Shown here: one piece after another, positions 44,582-54,156 of the stretch
How the letters are laid out: every line of letters begins with the position of its first letter
Position numbering within the stretch: the stretch's first letter is position 1
From: CAMLIZ01 sp036231905
GTDB taxonomy: Bacteria > Pseudomonadota > Gammaproteobacteria > Burkholderiales > Burkholderiaceae_C
NCBI RefSeq assembly: GCF_036231905.1
Contig: NZ_JAZARE010000005.1
Coordinates: 62,001 to 126,000, forward strand
Length of the DNA: 64,000 nucleotides
Direction of reading: 5' to 3'
Made by a program: the position numbers and the translations under genes
The notes under the pieces: model-generated
The model's database searches: none
What the model was told of the DNA's origin: nothing
Seen by the model: the letters and a program-made list of their open reading frames with translations, nothing else

Positions 44582-45181
44582 CTAGTGAAGGCCGCCGTAG
44601 TTGTCTTCGCGGATCACGCGCGGCACGATCTCGCGCGGCTCGATGGTCACTGGCTGGTAGATCACGCGCTTCTGCTCTTCGTCATAGCGCATCTCCACGT
44701 TGCCCCAGGTCGGGAAATCCTTGCGGAAGGGGTGCCCGATGAAGCCGTAGTCCGTGAGCAGGCGCCGCAGGTCCAGGTGGCCGTCGAAGATGATTCCGTA
44801 CAGGTCGAAGGCTTCGCGTTCGAACCAGTTGGCGGAATTCCAGATCTCGGTGATGGAGGCCAGCACCGGCAGGTCGTCGTCGGGCGCAAACACCTTCAGC
44901 CGCAGGCGCCAGTTCTTGGTGAGCGACAGCAGGTGCGACACCACGCAGAAGCGCGGGCCGTCGTACTGGCCGTCCTTGTAGGTGCTGTAGTCCAGGCCGC
45001 ACAGGTCCATGAGCTGCTCGAATTTGAGAGCCTCATGGTCGCGCAGCGTGCGAGCCACCTCCAGGTAGTCGGCCGCCGCGACCGTGATGGTCAGTTCGCC
45101 CAGCTCGCGCTGGAGCCGCTTGATCTTGCCGCCCAGCACCGCTTCCAGCGCCGCCTGCAGGTTGTCGAGTTTCTGAGTCAT
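44582..45181 (-). CDS. nuoC: NADH-quinone oxidoreductase subunit C
   Basis: This 30-kDa-type peripheral subunit has 199 residues. The family signature EREAFDLYGIIFDGHLDLRRLLTDYGFIGHPFRKDFP is complete. The ATG at 45181 gives the normal length; the frame continues upstream only as an overlap with nuoB. Confidence 0.97.
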   Translation of the reverse strand: MTQKLDNLQAALEAVLGGKIKRLQRELGELTITVAAADYLEVARTLRDHEALKFEQLMDLCGLDYSTYKDGQYDGPRFCVVSHLLSLTKNWRLRLKVFAPDDDLPVLASITEIWNSANWFEREAFDLYGIIFDGHLDLRRLLTDYGFIGHPFRKDFPTWGNVEMRYDEEQKRVIYQPVTIEPREIVPRVIREDNYGGLH

Positions 45182-45204
45182 CGTGTGAGCCGTCGATTCC
45201 CGCG

Positions 45205-45681
<477 letters not shown>

Positions 45682-45759
45682 GGCGCAACTTCCTAATGTG
45701 TGCAGGTGATGGGCGGGCCGGGCGCCGGGCCGCTGCCGAGCTGGACGGGGAGCACATGA

Positions 45760-46119
45760 CTACTCCCAGTCGAGGGCGCCCTTCTTCCATTCGTAGACGA
45801 AGCCCACCACAAGGATGGTGAGGAAGATCATCATGGCCCAGAAGCCGGCGGGGCCGATCTCCTTGAGCGCCACCGCCCAGGGGAAGAGGAACGCGATCTC
45901 CAGATCGAACAGGATGAAGAGGATGGCCACGAGGTAGTAGCGCACGTCGAACTTCATCCGCGCGTCTTCGAAGGCCTCGAAGCCGCATTCGTAGGGGGAG
46001 TTCTTGGCTGCATCGGGCCGGTTGGGGCCGAACACAAAACCCAGCGCCTGCGGCAGCACACCGACCGCCACGCCCACGAGGATGAACAGGATGACAGGCA
46101 GGTAGGCTTGCAGGTCCAT
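45760..46119 (-). CDS. nuoA: NADH-quinone oxidoreductase subunit A
   Basis: This small membrane subunit of complex I has 119 residues and three helices. The conserved acidic loop KNSPYECGFEAFEDARMKFDVRYYLVAILFILFDLEIAFLFPW is complete. It is the first gene of the nuo operon, 181 bp downstream of tRNA-Leu on the same strand. That gap holds no gene; it presumably carries the nuo leader, and no convincing promoter was picked out. Confidence 0.97.
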   Translation of the reverse strand: MDLQAYLPVILFILVGVAVGVLPQALGFVFGPNRPDAAKNSPYECGFEAFEDARMKFDVRYYLVAILFILFDLEIAFLFPWAVALKEIGPAGFWAMMIFLTILVVGFVYEWKKGALDWE

Positions 46120-46300
46120 AGCGGGGGCAGGTGGGCTGGGTTAAAGGCGTTTGGGCTTCAACCATCCGGCCATGAAAAGAGCGCGCCGTCCACAATGGCC
46201 TTGCGACCACCGCACACAAAGCGCGCCCACGTTGTTCCCTGCTTGCGTATGCCAGGGCGCCCGGTGTTCAGGCCGGATGAGGCTGACCACCGAAAAGATC

Positions 46301-46385
46301 TGGTGCCGACGGCGAGACTCGAACTCGCACAGCTTTCGCCACTACCCCCTCAAGATAGCGTGTCTACCAATTTCACCACGTCGGC
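46301..46385 (-). tRNA. tRNA-Leu, anticodon GAG
   Basis: An 85-base class II tRNA with the CCA end encoded. The acceptor stem pairs GCCGACG with CGTCGGC, the T-arm is GCGAG-TTCGAGT-CTCGC, and the anticodon arm is CTATC-TTGAGGG-GGTAG with anticodon GAG (bases 46349-46351 on the complement). It has the long variable arm of leucine tRNAs. It decodes CUU/CUC. It lies between secG and nuoA on their strand. Confidence 0.97.
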
Positions 46386-46398
46386 GGCACGTCAAAAC

Positions 46399-46435
46399 GC
46401 TGTCTGAGTGGCATGAGGTTGGCGCCTCAGACAGC
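46399..46435 (-). other. Hairpin just upstream of tRNA-Leu
   Basis: Ten-base arms GCTGTCTGAG / CTCAGACAGC with a 17-base loop lie between the secG stop and the tRNA. There is no T-run on the secG strand. It may be a weak terminator or a processing element for a secG-tRNA-nuo transcript. Confidence 0.5.
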
Positions 46436-46535
46436 CTCGAATTCTAACCCGAAAACCGTGCCTGTTTCGGGTTTTCACCACGCCTTGATGCAGCGCACGG
46501 CAGCGGTTTTTGGACCCGCCGCCACGCGCCGGAGT

Positions 46536-46925
46536 TCACTGCGCCGCGGAGCCCGCGGCAGCAGGCGGCGCGACAGGCGCAGCGGGCGTGACACCGGGGA
46601 TCTGCGCAGCACCGGTCGGTGCGCTCGCGGCCGGTGCCGTCGGGGCGGCACGATCGAGCACGCTGCCGCCATCGGTGGCGGCCGGGCGGGCATTGCCGAG
46701 GTAGGCCAGCGCAAGCGTGCAGCAGAAGAAGATGACCGCGCACACCGCCGTGGAACGCGACAGGAAGTTGGCGCTGCCGGTGGCGCCGAACAGGCTGCCC
46801 GAGGCACCGCTGCCGAAGGAGGCGCCCATGTCGGCACCCTTGCCGTGCTGGATCAGCACCAGGCCGATCATGGCGATGGCCGCCAGCAGCTGGATCACCA
46901 GCACGATGTTCAACCAGATATGCAT
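46536..46925 (-). CDS. secG: Protein-export membrane protein SecG
   Basis: This accessory subunit of the SecYEG translocon has 129 residues. Two membrane helices (NIVLVIQLLAAIAMIGLVLIQ and AVCAVIFFCCTLALAYL) flank the conserved GKGADMGASFGSGASGSLFG loop. A Pro/Ala-rich C-terminal tail of about 45 residues is longer than in E. coli. It lies 24 bp after tpiA, a common arrangement. Confidence 0.96.
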   Translation of the reverse strand: MHIWLNIVLVIQLLAAIAMIGLVLIQHGKGADMGASFGSGASGSLFGATGSANFLSRSTAVCAVIFFCCTLALAYLGNARPAATDGGSVLDRAAPTAPAASAPTGAAQIPGVTPAAPVAPPAAAGSAAQ

Positions 46926-46949
46926 GTGATGTTCTCTTTGAAAAGGTTC

Positions 46950-47699
<750 letters not shown>

Positions 47700-47703
47700 C
47701 TCC

Positions 47704-48693
47704 TCAGTTCCACTGCAGCACGATCTTGCCGACGTGCTGGCTCGATTCCATCAGGGCGTGCGCCTGCGCCGCGTCGCGGGCCTCGAAGCTGCGGTAGATC
47801 ACGGGCTTGATCACACCAGATTCCAGCAGCGGCCACACCCGCTCACGCAGCGACTTCGCAATCGCGGCTTTGAACGCCACCGGCCGCGGCCGCAGGGTGG
47901 AGCCGGTGATGGTGAGCCGCCTGCGCAGCACCGCCCCGGCATCGATCTCCGCCTTGGTGCCGCCTTGCACCGCAATGATCACGATGCGGCCGTCTTCAGC
48001 CAGGCAGTCGATCTCGCGGCCCACATAGGGGCCCGCCACCATGTCGAGCACCACGTCGGCCCCCCGGCCGCCGGTGATGCGCTTGACCTCGGCCACGAAG
48101 TCGGCGCTCTTGTAGTTGATCGCGTGGTCCGCGCCCAGCGCCTTGCAGGCATCGCACTTGTCGTCGTCGCCCGCCGTCACCACCACGGTGGCGCCGAACG
48201 CCTTGCCGAGCTGGATGGCCGTCACACCGATGCCGCTGGAGCCGCCTTGCACCAGCAGCGTCTCGCCGGCCTGCAGGCGGGCGCGCTCGAAGACGTTGGA
48301 CCAGACGGTGAAAAAGGTCTCCGGCAGGCTGGCGGCTTCCGCATCGCTGAAGCCGCGCGGCACCGGCAGGCATTGGCCGATGGGCGCCACGCACAGCTCG
48401 GCATAACCGCCGCCGGCCACCAGCGCGCACACCCGGTCGCCCAGCGCCAAGCCGGCCGCGGCCAGCTCGGCCGCGTCGCCGCCCACCACTTCGCCGGCCA
48501 CTTCCAGCCCTGGCAGGTCGCTCGCGCCAGGAGGCATCGGATAGAGGCCCTTGCGCTGCAGCACGTCGGGGCGGTTGATGCCCGAGGCACGCACGCGGAT
48601 GAGCAGTTCACCCGCGCCCGCAGCCGGGTCGGGCCGAACCGTCTCGCGCAGCACCTCAGGGCCGCCGAACTGGGCGATTTCGATGGCTTTCAT
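47704..48693 (-). CDS. NAD(P)H quinone oxidoreductase, zinc-independent MDR family (PIG3-like)
   Basis: This medium-chain dehydrogenase/reductase has 329 residues and no catalytic-zinc cysteines. It has the family start MKAIEIAQFGGPEVL, the ASGINRPDVLQRKGLYP segment and the NADPH-binding VQGGSSGIGVTAIQLGKAFG. It most resembles the PIG3/QOR group that reduces quinones. The ATG at 48693 fits the family; a longer frame runs into the pnp tail. It lies 31 bp beyond pnp. Confidence 0.9.
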   Translation of the reverse strand: MKAIEIAQFGGPEVLRETVRPDPAAGAGELLIRVRASGINRPDVLQRKGLYPMPPGASDLPGLEVAGEVVGGDAAELAAAGLALGDRVCALVAGGGYAELCVAPIGQCLPVPRGFSDAEAASLPETFFTVWSNVFERARLQAGETLLVQGGSSGIGVTAIQLGKAFGATVVVTAGDDDKCDACKALGADHAINYKSADFVAEVKRITGGRGADVVLDMVAGPYVGREIDCLAEDGRIVIIAVQGGTKAEIDAGAVLRRRLTITGSTLRPRPVAFKAAIAKSLRERVWPLLESGVIKPVIYRSFEARDAAQAHALMESSQHVGKIVLQWN

Positions 48694-48724
48694 GCAAGCA
48701 AACGGGGCACGAGGCCCCCTGCCC

Positions 48725-51016
48725 TCACTGCTGCTGTTGCTGCTCGGCGTCAGCGTCGGACGGCGTTTCGGCCGGGCGCTGCTCCTGGCGCTCGGCACGC
48801 TCACCACGCGGCGGGCGGTCACCGCGGTCGCCACGGTCGCCGCGATCACCACGGTCGCCACGCGGGGGGCGGTCGCCGCGGTCGCCACGGTCGCTGCGTT
48901 CGGCCCGCTCGGGCATGCCTTCCGGCCGCTCGGCCAGCGCCTTCATCGACAGCTTGACACGGCCCTTTTCGTCGGTCTCCAGCACCTTCACGCGAATGAC
49001 CTGGCCTTCCTGCAGGTAGTCGGTCACCTTCTCGACGCGCTCGTGCGCAATCTGGCTGATGTGCAGCAGGCCGTCCTTGCCGGGCAGCAGGTTCACCAGC
49101 GCCCCGAAGTCCAGGATCTTGGTGATCGGGCCTTCGTAGACCTTGCCGATCTCCACTTCGGCGGTGATCTCCTCGATGCGCTTCTTGGCGTAAGCCGCCT
49201 TGTCGGCATCGGTGGAGGCGATGGTGATGGTGCCGTCCTCGCCGATGTCGATGGTGGTGCCGGTCTCTTCGGTGAGCGCACGGATGGTGGAGCCGCCCTT
49301 GCCGATCACGTCGCGGATCTTCTCCGGATTGATCTTCATGGTGTACAGGCGCGGGGCGAACTCCGACACCTCGGCGCTGGCGCCGGCCACGGCCTCGACC
49401 ATCTTGCCCAGGATGTGCAGGCGGGCTTCCTTGGCCTGCGCCAGCGCCACCTGCATGATCTCCTTGGTGATGCCCTGGATCTTGATGTCCATCTGCAGGG
49501 CGGTCACGCCGGTGGTCGTGCCGGCCACCTTGAAGTCCATGTCGCCGAGGTGATCCTCGTCACCCAGGATGTCGGTCAGCACCGCGAAGCGGTTGCCTTC
49601 CTTGATCAGGCCCATGGCAATGCCGGCCACGTGGGCCTTCATCGGCACGCCGGCGTCCATCAGCGCCAGGCAGCCACCGCACACCGACGCCATCGACGAG
49701 GAGCCGTTGGATTCGGTGATCTCGGACACCACGCGGATGGAGTACGGGAAGTCTTCCTTGCTCGGCAGCGCGGCCACGAGGGCGCGCTTGGCCAGGCGGC
49801 CGTGGCCGATCTCGCGCCGCTTGGGGCTGCCCACGCGCCCGGTTTCGCCGGTGGCGAACGGGGGCATGTTGTAGTGCAGCATGAAGCGCTCTTCAAACTC
49901 GCCGGCCAGCGCGTCGATGCGCTGGGCGTCGCGGTCGGTGCCCAGGGTGGCGATCACGACGGCCTGGGTTTCGCCGCGGGTGAAGATCGCCGAGCCGTGG
50001 GTGCGCGGCAGGATGCCGGTGCGGATCTCGATCGGGCGCACGGTGCGGGTATCGCGGCCGTCGATGCGGGCTTCGCCGCTGAGGATCTGGCTGCGCACGA
50101 TGCGCGCCTCGATGTCGAACAGCAGGCCTTCGACCTTCACTTCGTCGAAGGCGGCGCCTTCGGCCTTGAGCGCTTCCTTGACGGCAGCGTAAGCCTCGCG
50201 GGTGGCTTGCGTGCGAGCCTGCTTGGAGCGGATCTGGTAGGCGGCACGCAGCTTCTCCTCGGCCAGCGCGGTCACCTTGCCGATGAACGACTCGTCCTTC
50301 GCGGGCGCCTGCCAGTCCCAGGTGGGTTTGCCAGCGTCACGCACCAGCTCATGGATGGCGTTGATGGCGATGTTGCCCTGCTCATGGCCATAGACCACGG
50401 CGCCCAGCATCACTTCTTCGCTCAGCTGGTCGGCTTCGGATTCCACCATCAGCACGGCGGCTTCGGTGCCGGCGACCACGAGGTCGAGCTTGCTGTTGGT
50501 TAGCTCGGTCTTGCCGGGGTTCAGCACGTATTCGCCGTTGATGTAGCCCACGCGGGCGGCGCCAATCGGGCCGTTGAACGGGATGCCGGAGACGGACAGC
50601 GCGGCGCTGGACGCGATCAGCGCGGCGATGTCGGCCTGCACTTCCGGGTTGAGCGACATCACGTGGACGACGATCTGCACTTCGTTGAAGAAGCCTTCCG
50701 GGAACAGCGGGCGGATCGGGCGGTCGATCAGGCGGCTGGTCAGCGTTTCGAGTTCGCTCGGGCGGCCTTCACGCTTGAAGAAGCTGCCCGGGATCTTGCC
50801 GGCAGCGTAGGTCTTCTCGATGTAGTCCACCGTCAGGGGGAAGAAGTCCTGGCCGGGTTTGGCTTCGGTGCGCGCCACCACGGTGGCCAGCACCACGGTG
50901 CCTTCGATGTCGACCAGCACGGCGCCGGTGGACTGGCGGGCGATCTCGCCGGTTTCCATCGTGACCTTGTGGTTGCCCCACTGGAAGGTCTTGGTGACTT
51001 TGTTGAACATGCTCAT
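48725..51016 (-). CDS. pnp: Polyribonucleotide nucleotidyltransferase (PNPase)
   Basis: This phosphorolytic 3'-5' exoribonuclease, a degradosome component, has about 763 residues. Two RNase PH domains (starting FQWGNHKVTMETGEIARQSTGA), a KH domain (IRDVIGKGGSTIRALTEETG) and an S1 domain (GKVYEGPITKILDFGALVNLLPGKDGLLHISQIA) are in order. A C-terminal extension of about 60 residues has seven RGD units and a final Gln run, absent from E. coli PNPase. The ATG at 51016 has a GGAGAGA site. It follows rpsO, the standard pairing, with a hairpin between. Confidence 0.97.
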   Translation of the reverse strand: MSMFNKVTKTFQWGNHKVTMETGEIARQSTGAVLVDIEGTVVLATVVARTEAKPGQDFFPLTVDYIEKTYAAGKIPGSFFKREGRPSELETLTSRLIDRPIRPLFPEGFFNEVQIVVHVMSLNPEVQADIAALIASSAALSVSGIPFNGPIGAARVGYINGEYVLNPGKTELTNSKLDLVVAGTEAAVLMVESEADQLSEEVMLGAVVYGHEQGNIAINAIHELVRDAGKPTWDWQAPAKDESFIGKVTALAEEKLRAAYQIRSKQARTQATREAYAAVKEALKAEGAAFDEVKVEGLLFDIEARIVRSQILSGEARIDGRDTRTVRPIEIRTGILPRTHGSAIFTRGETQAVVIATLGTDRDAQRIDALAGEFEERFMLHYNMPPFATGETGRVGSPKRREIGHGRLAKRALVAALPSKEDFPYSIRVVSEITESNGSSSMASVCGGCLALMDAGVPMKAHVAGIAMGLIKEGNRFAVLTDILGDEDHLGDMDFKVAGTTTGVTALQMDIKIQGITKEIMQVALAQAKEARLHILGKMVEAVAGASAEVSEFAPRLYTMKINPEKIRDVIGKGGSTIRALTEETGTTIDIGEDGTITIASTDADKAAYAKKRIEEITAEVEIGKVYEGPITKILDFGALVNLLPGKDGLLHISQIAHERVEKVTDYLQEGQVIRVKVLETDEKGRVKLSMKALAERPEGMPERAERSDRGDRGDRPPRGDRGDRGDRGDRGDRPPRGERAERQEQRPAETPSDADAEQQQQQ
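48803..48900 (-). repeat. Tandem repeat encoding the RGD-rich PNPase tail
   Basis: Nine-base units of the type CGC-GGC-GAC repeat in the 3' end of pnp and encode (R-G-D)n interrupted by RPP. Third-base variation between units shows they are old or selected at the protein level. Confidence 0.8.
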
Positions 51017-51176
51017 GTTCGTCTCTCCGTATGTTGTCCGACGCTGTTGAAGCCTGCGTCTTGAGGCTCGGAGCGCTCGGCACCCTTGCAGGCGGGATGC
51101 CATTCCAGTGTGGCCAGCACGTGGCGACGGTGGAATGACACAGCACTGCCTGGAACGGATGCGGCTCCTAAAGACA

Positions 51177-51212
51177 AAGAGCCTGTGCTGCGCATCGGGC
51201 AGACAGGCTCTT
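51177..51212 (-). terminator. rpsO-pnp intergenic terminator/processing hairpin
   Basis: The outer stem AAGAGCCTGT / ACAGGCTCTT (10 bp) encloses an inner CTGC/GCAG stem, followed on the rpsO strand by a T-rich stretch. It lies 17 bp after the rpsO stop. In E. coli the same place carries a leaky terminator and the RNase III site used in pnp autoregulation; a similar role here is inferred. Confidence 0.75.
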
Positions 51213-51228
51213 CGTGCTCATACCGTGC

Positions 51229-51498
51229 TTACTTGCGCAGGCCCAGTTTCTGGATCAGCGCGGTGTAGCGGTCGGCGTCCTTGTCCTTCAGGTAGGACAG
51301 CAGGCGCTTGCGCTGGTTGACCATCTTCAGCAGGCCACGGCGGCCGTGGTGATCCTTCAGATGGAGCTTGAAGTGGGGGGTGAGCTCGTTGATGCGAGCG
51401 GTGAGAAGCGCAACTTGCACTTCCGGGGAGCCGGTATCGGCGGCGCCACGGGCGTTCGCCTTGATGATGTCGGCCTTGTTCAGGTCAGCCACTGCCAT
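51229..51498 (-). CDS. rpsO: 30S ribosomal protein S15
   Basis: This primary 16S rRNA-binding protein has 89 residues, the exact family length. Conserved segments are DTGSPEVQVALLTARINELT and HFKLHLKDHHGRRGLLKMVNQRKRLLSYL. The ATG at 51498 has GAGGAAA upstream; the longer frame to 51561 is an artefact. It is followed by pnp. Confidence 0.98.
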   Translation of the reverse strand: MAVADLNKADIIKANARGAADTGSPEVQVALLTARINELTPHFKLHLKDHHGRRGLLKMVNQRKRLLSYLKDKDADRYTALIQKLGLRK

Positions 51499-51637
51499 GA
51501 GAGTTTCCTCTGTGTGAGAACGCGCATGGCCGGCTGCGCCGGGTGCGGTCTCGGTTGCCACTTGCGGTCACGGGTGAAACCGACCCATGCCGTGCTATTT
51601 GCTCCGCAATGGCGTTTCGGCCACGCAGAACCGGCGG

Positions 51638-51643
51638 ATTATA
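51638..51643 (-). promoter_or_regulatory. Likely -10 element of the rpsO promoter
   Basis: A perfect TATAAT on the complement, about 140 bp upstream of rpsO. Five of its six bases, including the TAA, coincide with the end of the aminotransferase gene. No good -35 hexamer is seen at 16-18 bp. Confidence 0.5.
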
Positions 51644-52796
51644 GCCCAAGCGCCGTTCGAAGCCGGCCCAGGCCCTGCTCCAGCCGCCCCAGCTGCCGCG
51701 AGGCGAAACACCAGCGCAGCCAACCCTCACCCTCCGGCCCGAAGGCGGCGCCGGGCGCCAGGCCCAGCCCATGGTCCAGCACCAGGCGCTTGGCCAGCGC
51801 CAGCGAGTCGTTTTCGCCCGCCAGGCGGAAGAAGGCATACATGCCCCCGGCCGGCGAAGCCACTTCGACTCCGGGCACCGCTTGCAAGCCGGCCACCAGG
51901 AGATCGCGGCAGCGCTTCAGGTGCTGCACCAGCGCCGGAACGGAGCTGTCCGCCTCGGCCAGGGCCGCCAGCCCACCGCGCTGCACGAACACGGGTGCAC
52001 AGGAGCTGTTGAACTCGATCAGCTTGCCCGCGGCATCGCACAGGCCCGCCGGGAGCACCAGCCACCCCAGCCGCCAGCCCGTCATGAGGAAGCTCTTGGA
52101 GAAGCTGTGGGTGACAATCACCCGGTCGTCGGCGGAGGCCAGGTCCAGGAAGCTCGGGGCAGCCCCCGTCCCGGCGAAGTAGAGCCGCTCGTACACCTCG
52201 TCGGCGACGATCCAGGTGCCGGTGCGCCGGCAATGGTCCAGGATGGCCTGCTGCTCGCTGCGGGTCAGCGTCCAGCCGGTGGGGTTGTTGGGTGCGTTGA
52301 GCAGCAGCACCCGGGTGCCCGGTGTCACAGCGTGCAGCAGGGCCTGCAGGTCCAGCGTCCAGGCGCCGTGCACGGGCTTGAGCGCGATGCGCCGCACCTG
52401 GGCGCCCAGGATGGCCGGCTGGGCGGCGATGTTGGGCCACACCGGCACCACCGCCACCACCTCGTCGCCCGGGCCCACCAGCAGCTGGCTCGCGATCATC
52501 AGGCCGCTGACACCCGAGGAGGTGACGGCGATGCGATCGGCAGCCACCGCGGGGTGGAGCGTCGCCGTGTAGTCGGCCAGCGCGGCCCGCAACTCGGCCA
52601 GACCCAGGTTGTGCGAGTAGAACGTTTCTCCCCGCGCTAGGGAATCGGCGGCGGCCTGGCGCACCGGCGCCGGCGTCACTTCGTCGCTTTCGCCAAACCA
52701 GAAGGCCAGCACGTCGCCGCCGCGCTGCAGGCCCGCATTGGCGACTTCGCGGATCTTCGATCCGGGCAGGTGGGCGATGGTGGTGCGCAAGCCCAT
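51639..52796 (-). CDS. Class I/II PLP-dependent aminotransferase
   Basis: This fold-type I aminotransferase has 385 residues. It has the N-terminal FGESDEVTPAPVRQAAADSL, the NAPNNPTGWTLT loop, the PLP Asp/Tyr in VADEVYERLYF and the Schiff-base lysine in HSFSKSFLMTGWRLGW (Lys234). A C-terminal Arg for the substrate carboxylate is in WLRWCFASR. The amino-acid substrate is not clear. Its start shares a base with the stop of the preceding binding-protein gene (TGATG), so they are coupled, suggesting the imported compound is an amino acid. Confidence 0.88.
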   Translation of the reverse strand: MGLRTTIAHLPGSKIREVANAGLQRGGDVLAFWFGESDEVTPAPVRQAAADSLARGETFYSHNLGLAELRAALADYTATLHPAVAADRIAVTSSGVSGLMIASQLLVGPGDEVVAVVPVWPNIAAQPAILGAQVRRIALKPVHGAWTLDLQALLHAVTPGTRVLLLNAPNNPTGWTLTRSEQQAILDHCRRTGTWIVADEVYERLYFAGTGAAPSFLDLASADDRVIVTHSFSKSFLMTGWRLGWLVLPAGLCDAAGKLIEFNSSCAPVFVQRGGLAALAEADSSVPALVQHLKRCRDLLVAGLQAVPGVEVASPAGGMYAFFRLAGENDSLALAKRLVLDHGLGLAPGAAFGPEGEGWLRWCFASRQLGRLEQGLGRLRTALGL

Positions 52797-54088
52797 CACT
52801 CGGGGCGCACCATGCGGCAGCCGTGGGCCGGCTCGGCGATGTCGAAGCGCCGAACGGTGCGAAAACCGTAGCCGGAGCCTTCGCTGTCGAAACGCACGCC
52901 AGGCGTGCCGGCGCGCTGCATCACGCTCACATACAGCGGCTGGAGGAACTGGTGATCGGCCGCGCGCATCACGCCGGCGTGGAAGCCGCCCAGGTGCTGG
53001 GCGTCGAACCTCATGCCCTCGAGCGCACGCGCCACGGCCACCGGGTCGGTGCTGCGTGCTTTCTCCATGGCTGCCACCAGCATCTCCACCATGGCCTGCA
53101 TGCGCGCGTGCACGTAGTCGTCGCGCGGCTCCGGGAAGCGCTGGCGGAAGGACGCATAGAACGCATCGGACGCCTTGCCGCCCGCATTGGGATGCCATTC
53201 CGCCACGGCCAGCACCGAGCCGACGCCGGCATCCCCCAGCGCGGCCGGCACACCGAGCGCATTGCCATAGAAGGTATAGAACTTGACGCCCAACCCCAGC
53301 TCCTTCACCGCCTTGACGAGGAAAGTGAGGTCGTTGCCCCAGTTGCCGGTGAGCACGGCCTGCGCCCCGCTGGCGCGGATCTTGGTGGCATAGGGCAAAA
53401 AGTCCTTCACCCGGCCCATGGGGTGGAGCTCCTCGCCCACGATCTCGATGTCCGGGCGCTTGGCCTGGATCATCTCGTGGGCCTTTTTCACCACGTACTG
53501 GCCAAAGCTGTAGTCTTGCCCAATCAGGTAGACCTTCTTCACGCGGGTGTCGTCGCGCAGCACGTCGGTCAGGGCCGCCAGGCGCATGTCGGCATGGGCG
53601 TCGAAGCGGAAGTGCCAGAAGCTGCACTTGTCGTTGGTGAGCGCCGGGTCCACCGCCGAATAGTTGAGGAACAGCGCCCGCCGGCCGGGCTCGCGCTCGT
53701 TGTGCTTGTTCAAGGCATCCACCAGCGCCGCGGCCGTGGCCGAGCTGTTGCCCTGCATCACGAAGGCGATGTGCTGGTCCAGTGCGCCACGCAGCAGCGA
53801 CAAGGCCTCCTCGGTGTTGCCCTTGCTGTCCATGCGCACCAGCTCCAGCTGGCGGGCGCCGCCGGGCAACTGCACGCCGCCACGCTGGTTCACCCGCTCC
53901 ACCGCCCAGACGAGGTTGCGCGCCACCGCGTCACCGGCATTGGCAAAGCTGCCGGACAGGCCTTCGATCACCGCCAGGCGCACCGGCTCGGCGGGTGCCG
54001 CGGGTGCCTGGGCAACGGCGCCAGCGAGCAGCGCGCCGCACAGCCAGCCGAGCCACACCCGGCGCGGGCGTTGAACAGGGGAATTCAT
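52796..54088 (-). CDS. ABC transporter substrate-binding protein, branched-chain amino acid type
   Basis: This periplasmic binding protein of the LivJ/Peripla_BP_6 family has about 430 residues. A signal peptide (VWLGWLCGALLAGAVAQAPAAPA) is followed by VRLAVIEGLSGSFANAGDAVARNLVWAVERVNQRGG and YLIGQDYSFGQYVVKKAHEMI. No permease or ATPase genes accompany it, so it is an orphan subunit that borrows or signals. The start at 54088 is chosen because a terminator with its T-run abuts the alternative ATG at 54106. No good ribosome-binding site is visible. Confidence 0.85.
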   Translation of the reverse strand: MNSPVQRPRRVWLGWLCGALLAGAVAQAPAAPAEPVRLAVIEGLSGSFANAGDAVARNLVWAVERVNQRGGVQLPGGARQLELVRMDSKGNTEEALSLLRGALDQHIAFVMQGNSSATAAALVDALNKHNEREPGRRALFLNYSAVDPALTNDKCSFWHFRFDAHADMRLAALTDVLRDDTRVKKVYLIGQDYSFGQYVVKKAHEMIQAKRPDIEIVGEELHPMGRVKDFLPYATKIRASGAQAVLTGNWGNDLTFLVKAVKELGLGVKFYTFYGNALGVPAALGDAGVGSVLAVAEWHPNAGGKASDAFYASFRQRFPEPRDDYVHARMQAMVEMLVAAMEKARSTDPVAVARALEGMRFDAQHLGGFHAGVMRAADHQFLQPLYVSVMQRAGTPGVRFDSEGSGYGFRTVRRFDIAEPAHGCRMVRPE

Positions 54089-54107
54089 TTGCGAGGTCCA
54101 AGCCATG

Positions 54108-54134
54108 AAAAACGCCGCTTTGATCCAAGCGGCG
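54108..54134 (-). terminator. Intrinsic terminator of tsaD
   Basis: A perfect 8-bp stem (CGCCGCTT / AAGCGGCG) with a six-base loop is followed on the complement by five T residues, 22 bp beyond the tsaD stop. It separates tsaD from the binding-protein gene. Confidence 0.85.
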
Positions 54135-54156
54135 CGGAGCGGGTGATTGTAGGGAG

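Noticed and set aside
46301..46385. tRNA-Leu as an integration site
   Set aside because: No integrase gene and no direct repeat of the tRNA 3' end were seen; the surroundings are housekeeping genes.
48803..48900. Repeat cluster as a CRISPR array
   Set aside because: Units are nine bases, contiguous, in frame within pnp and lack spacers.
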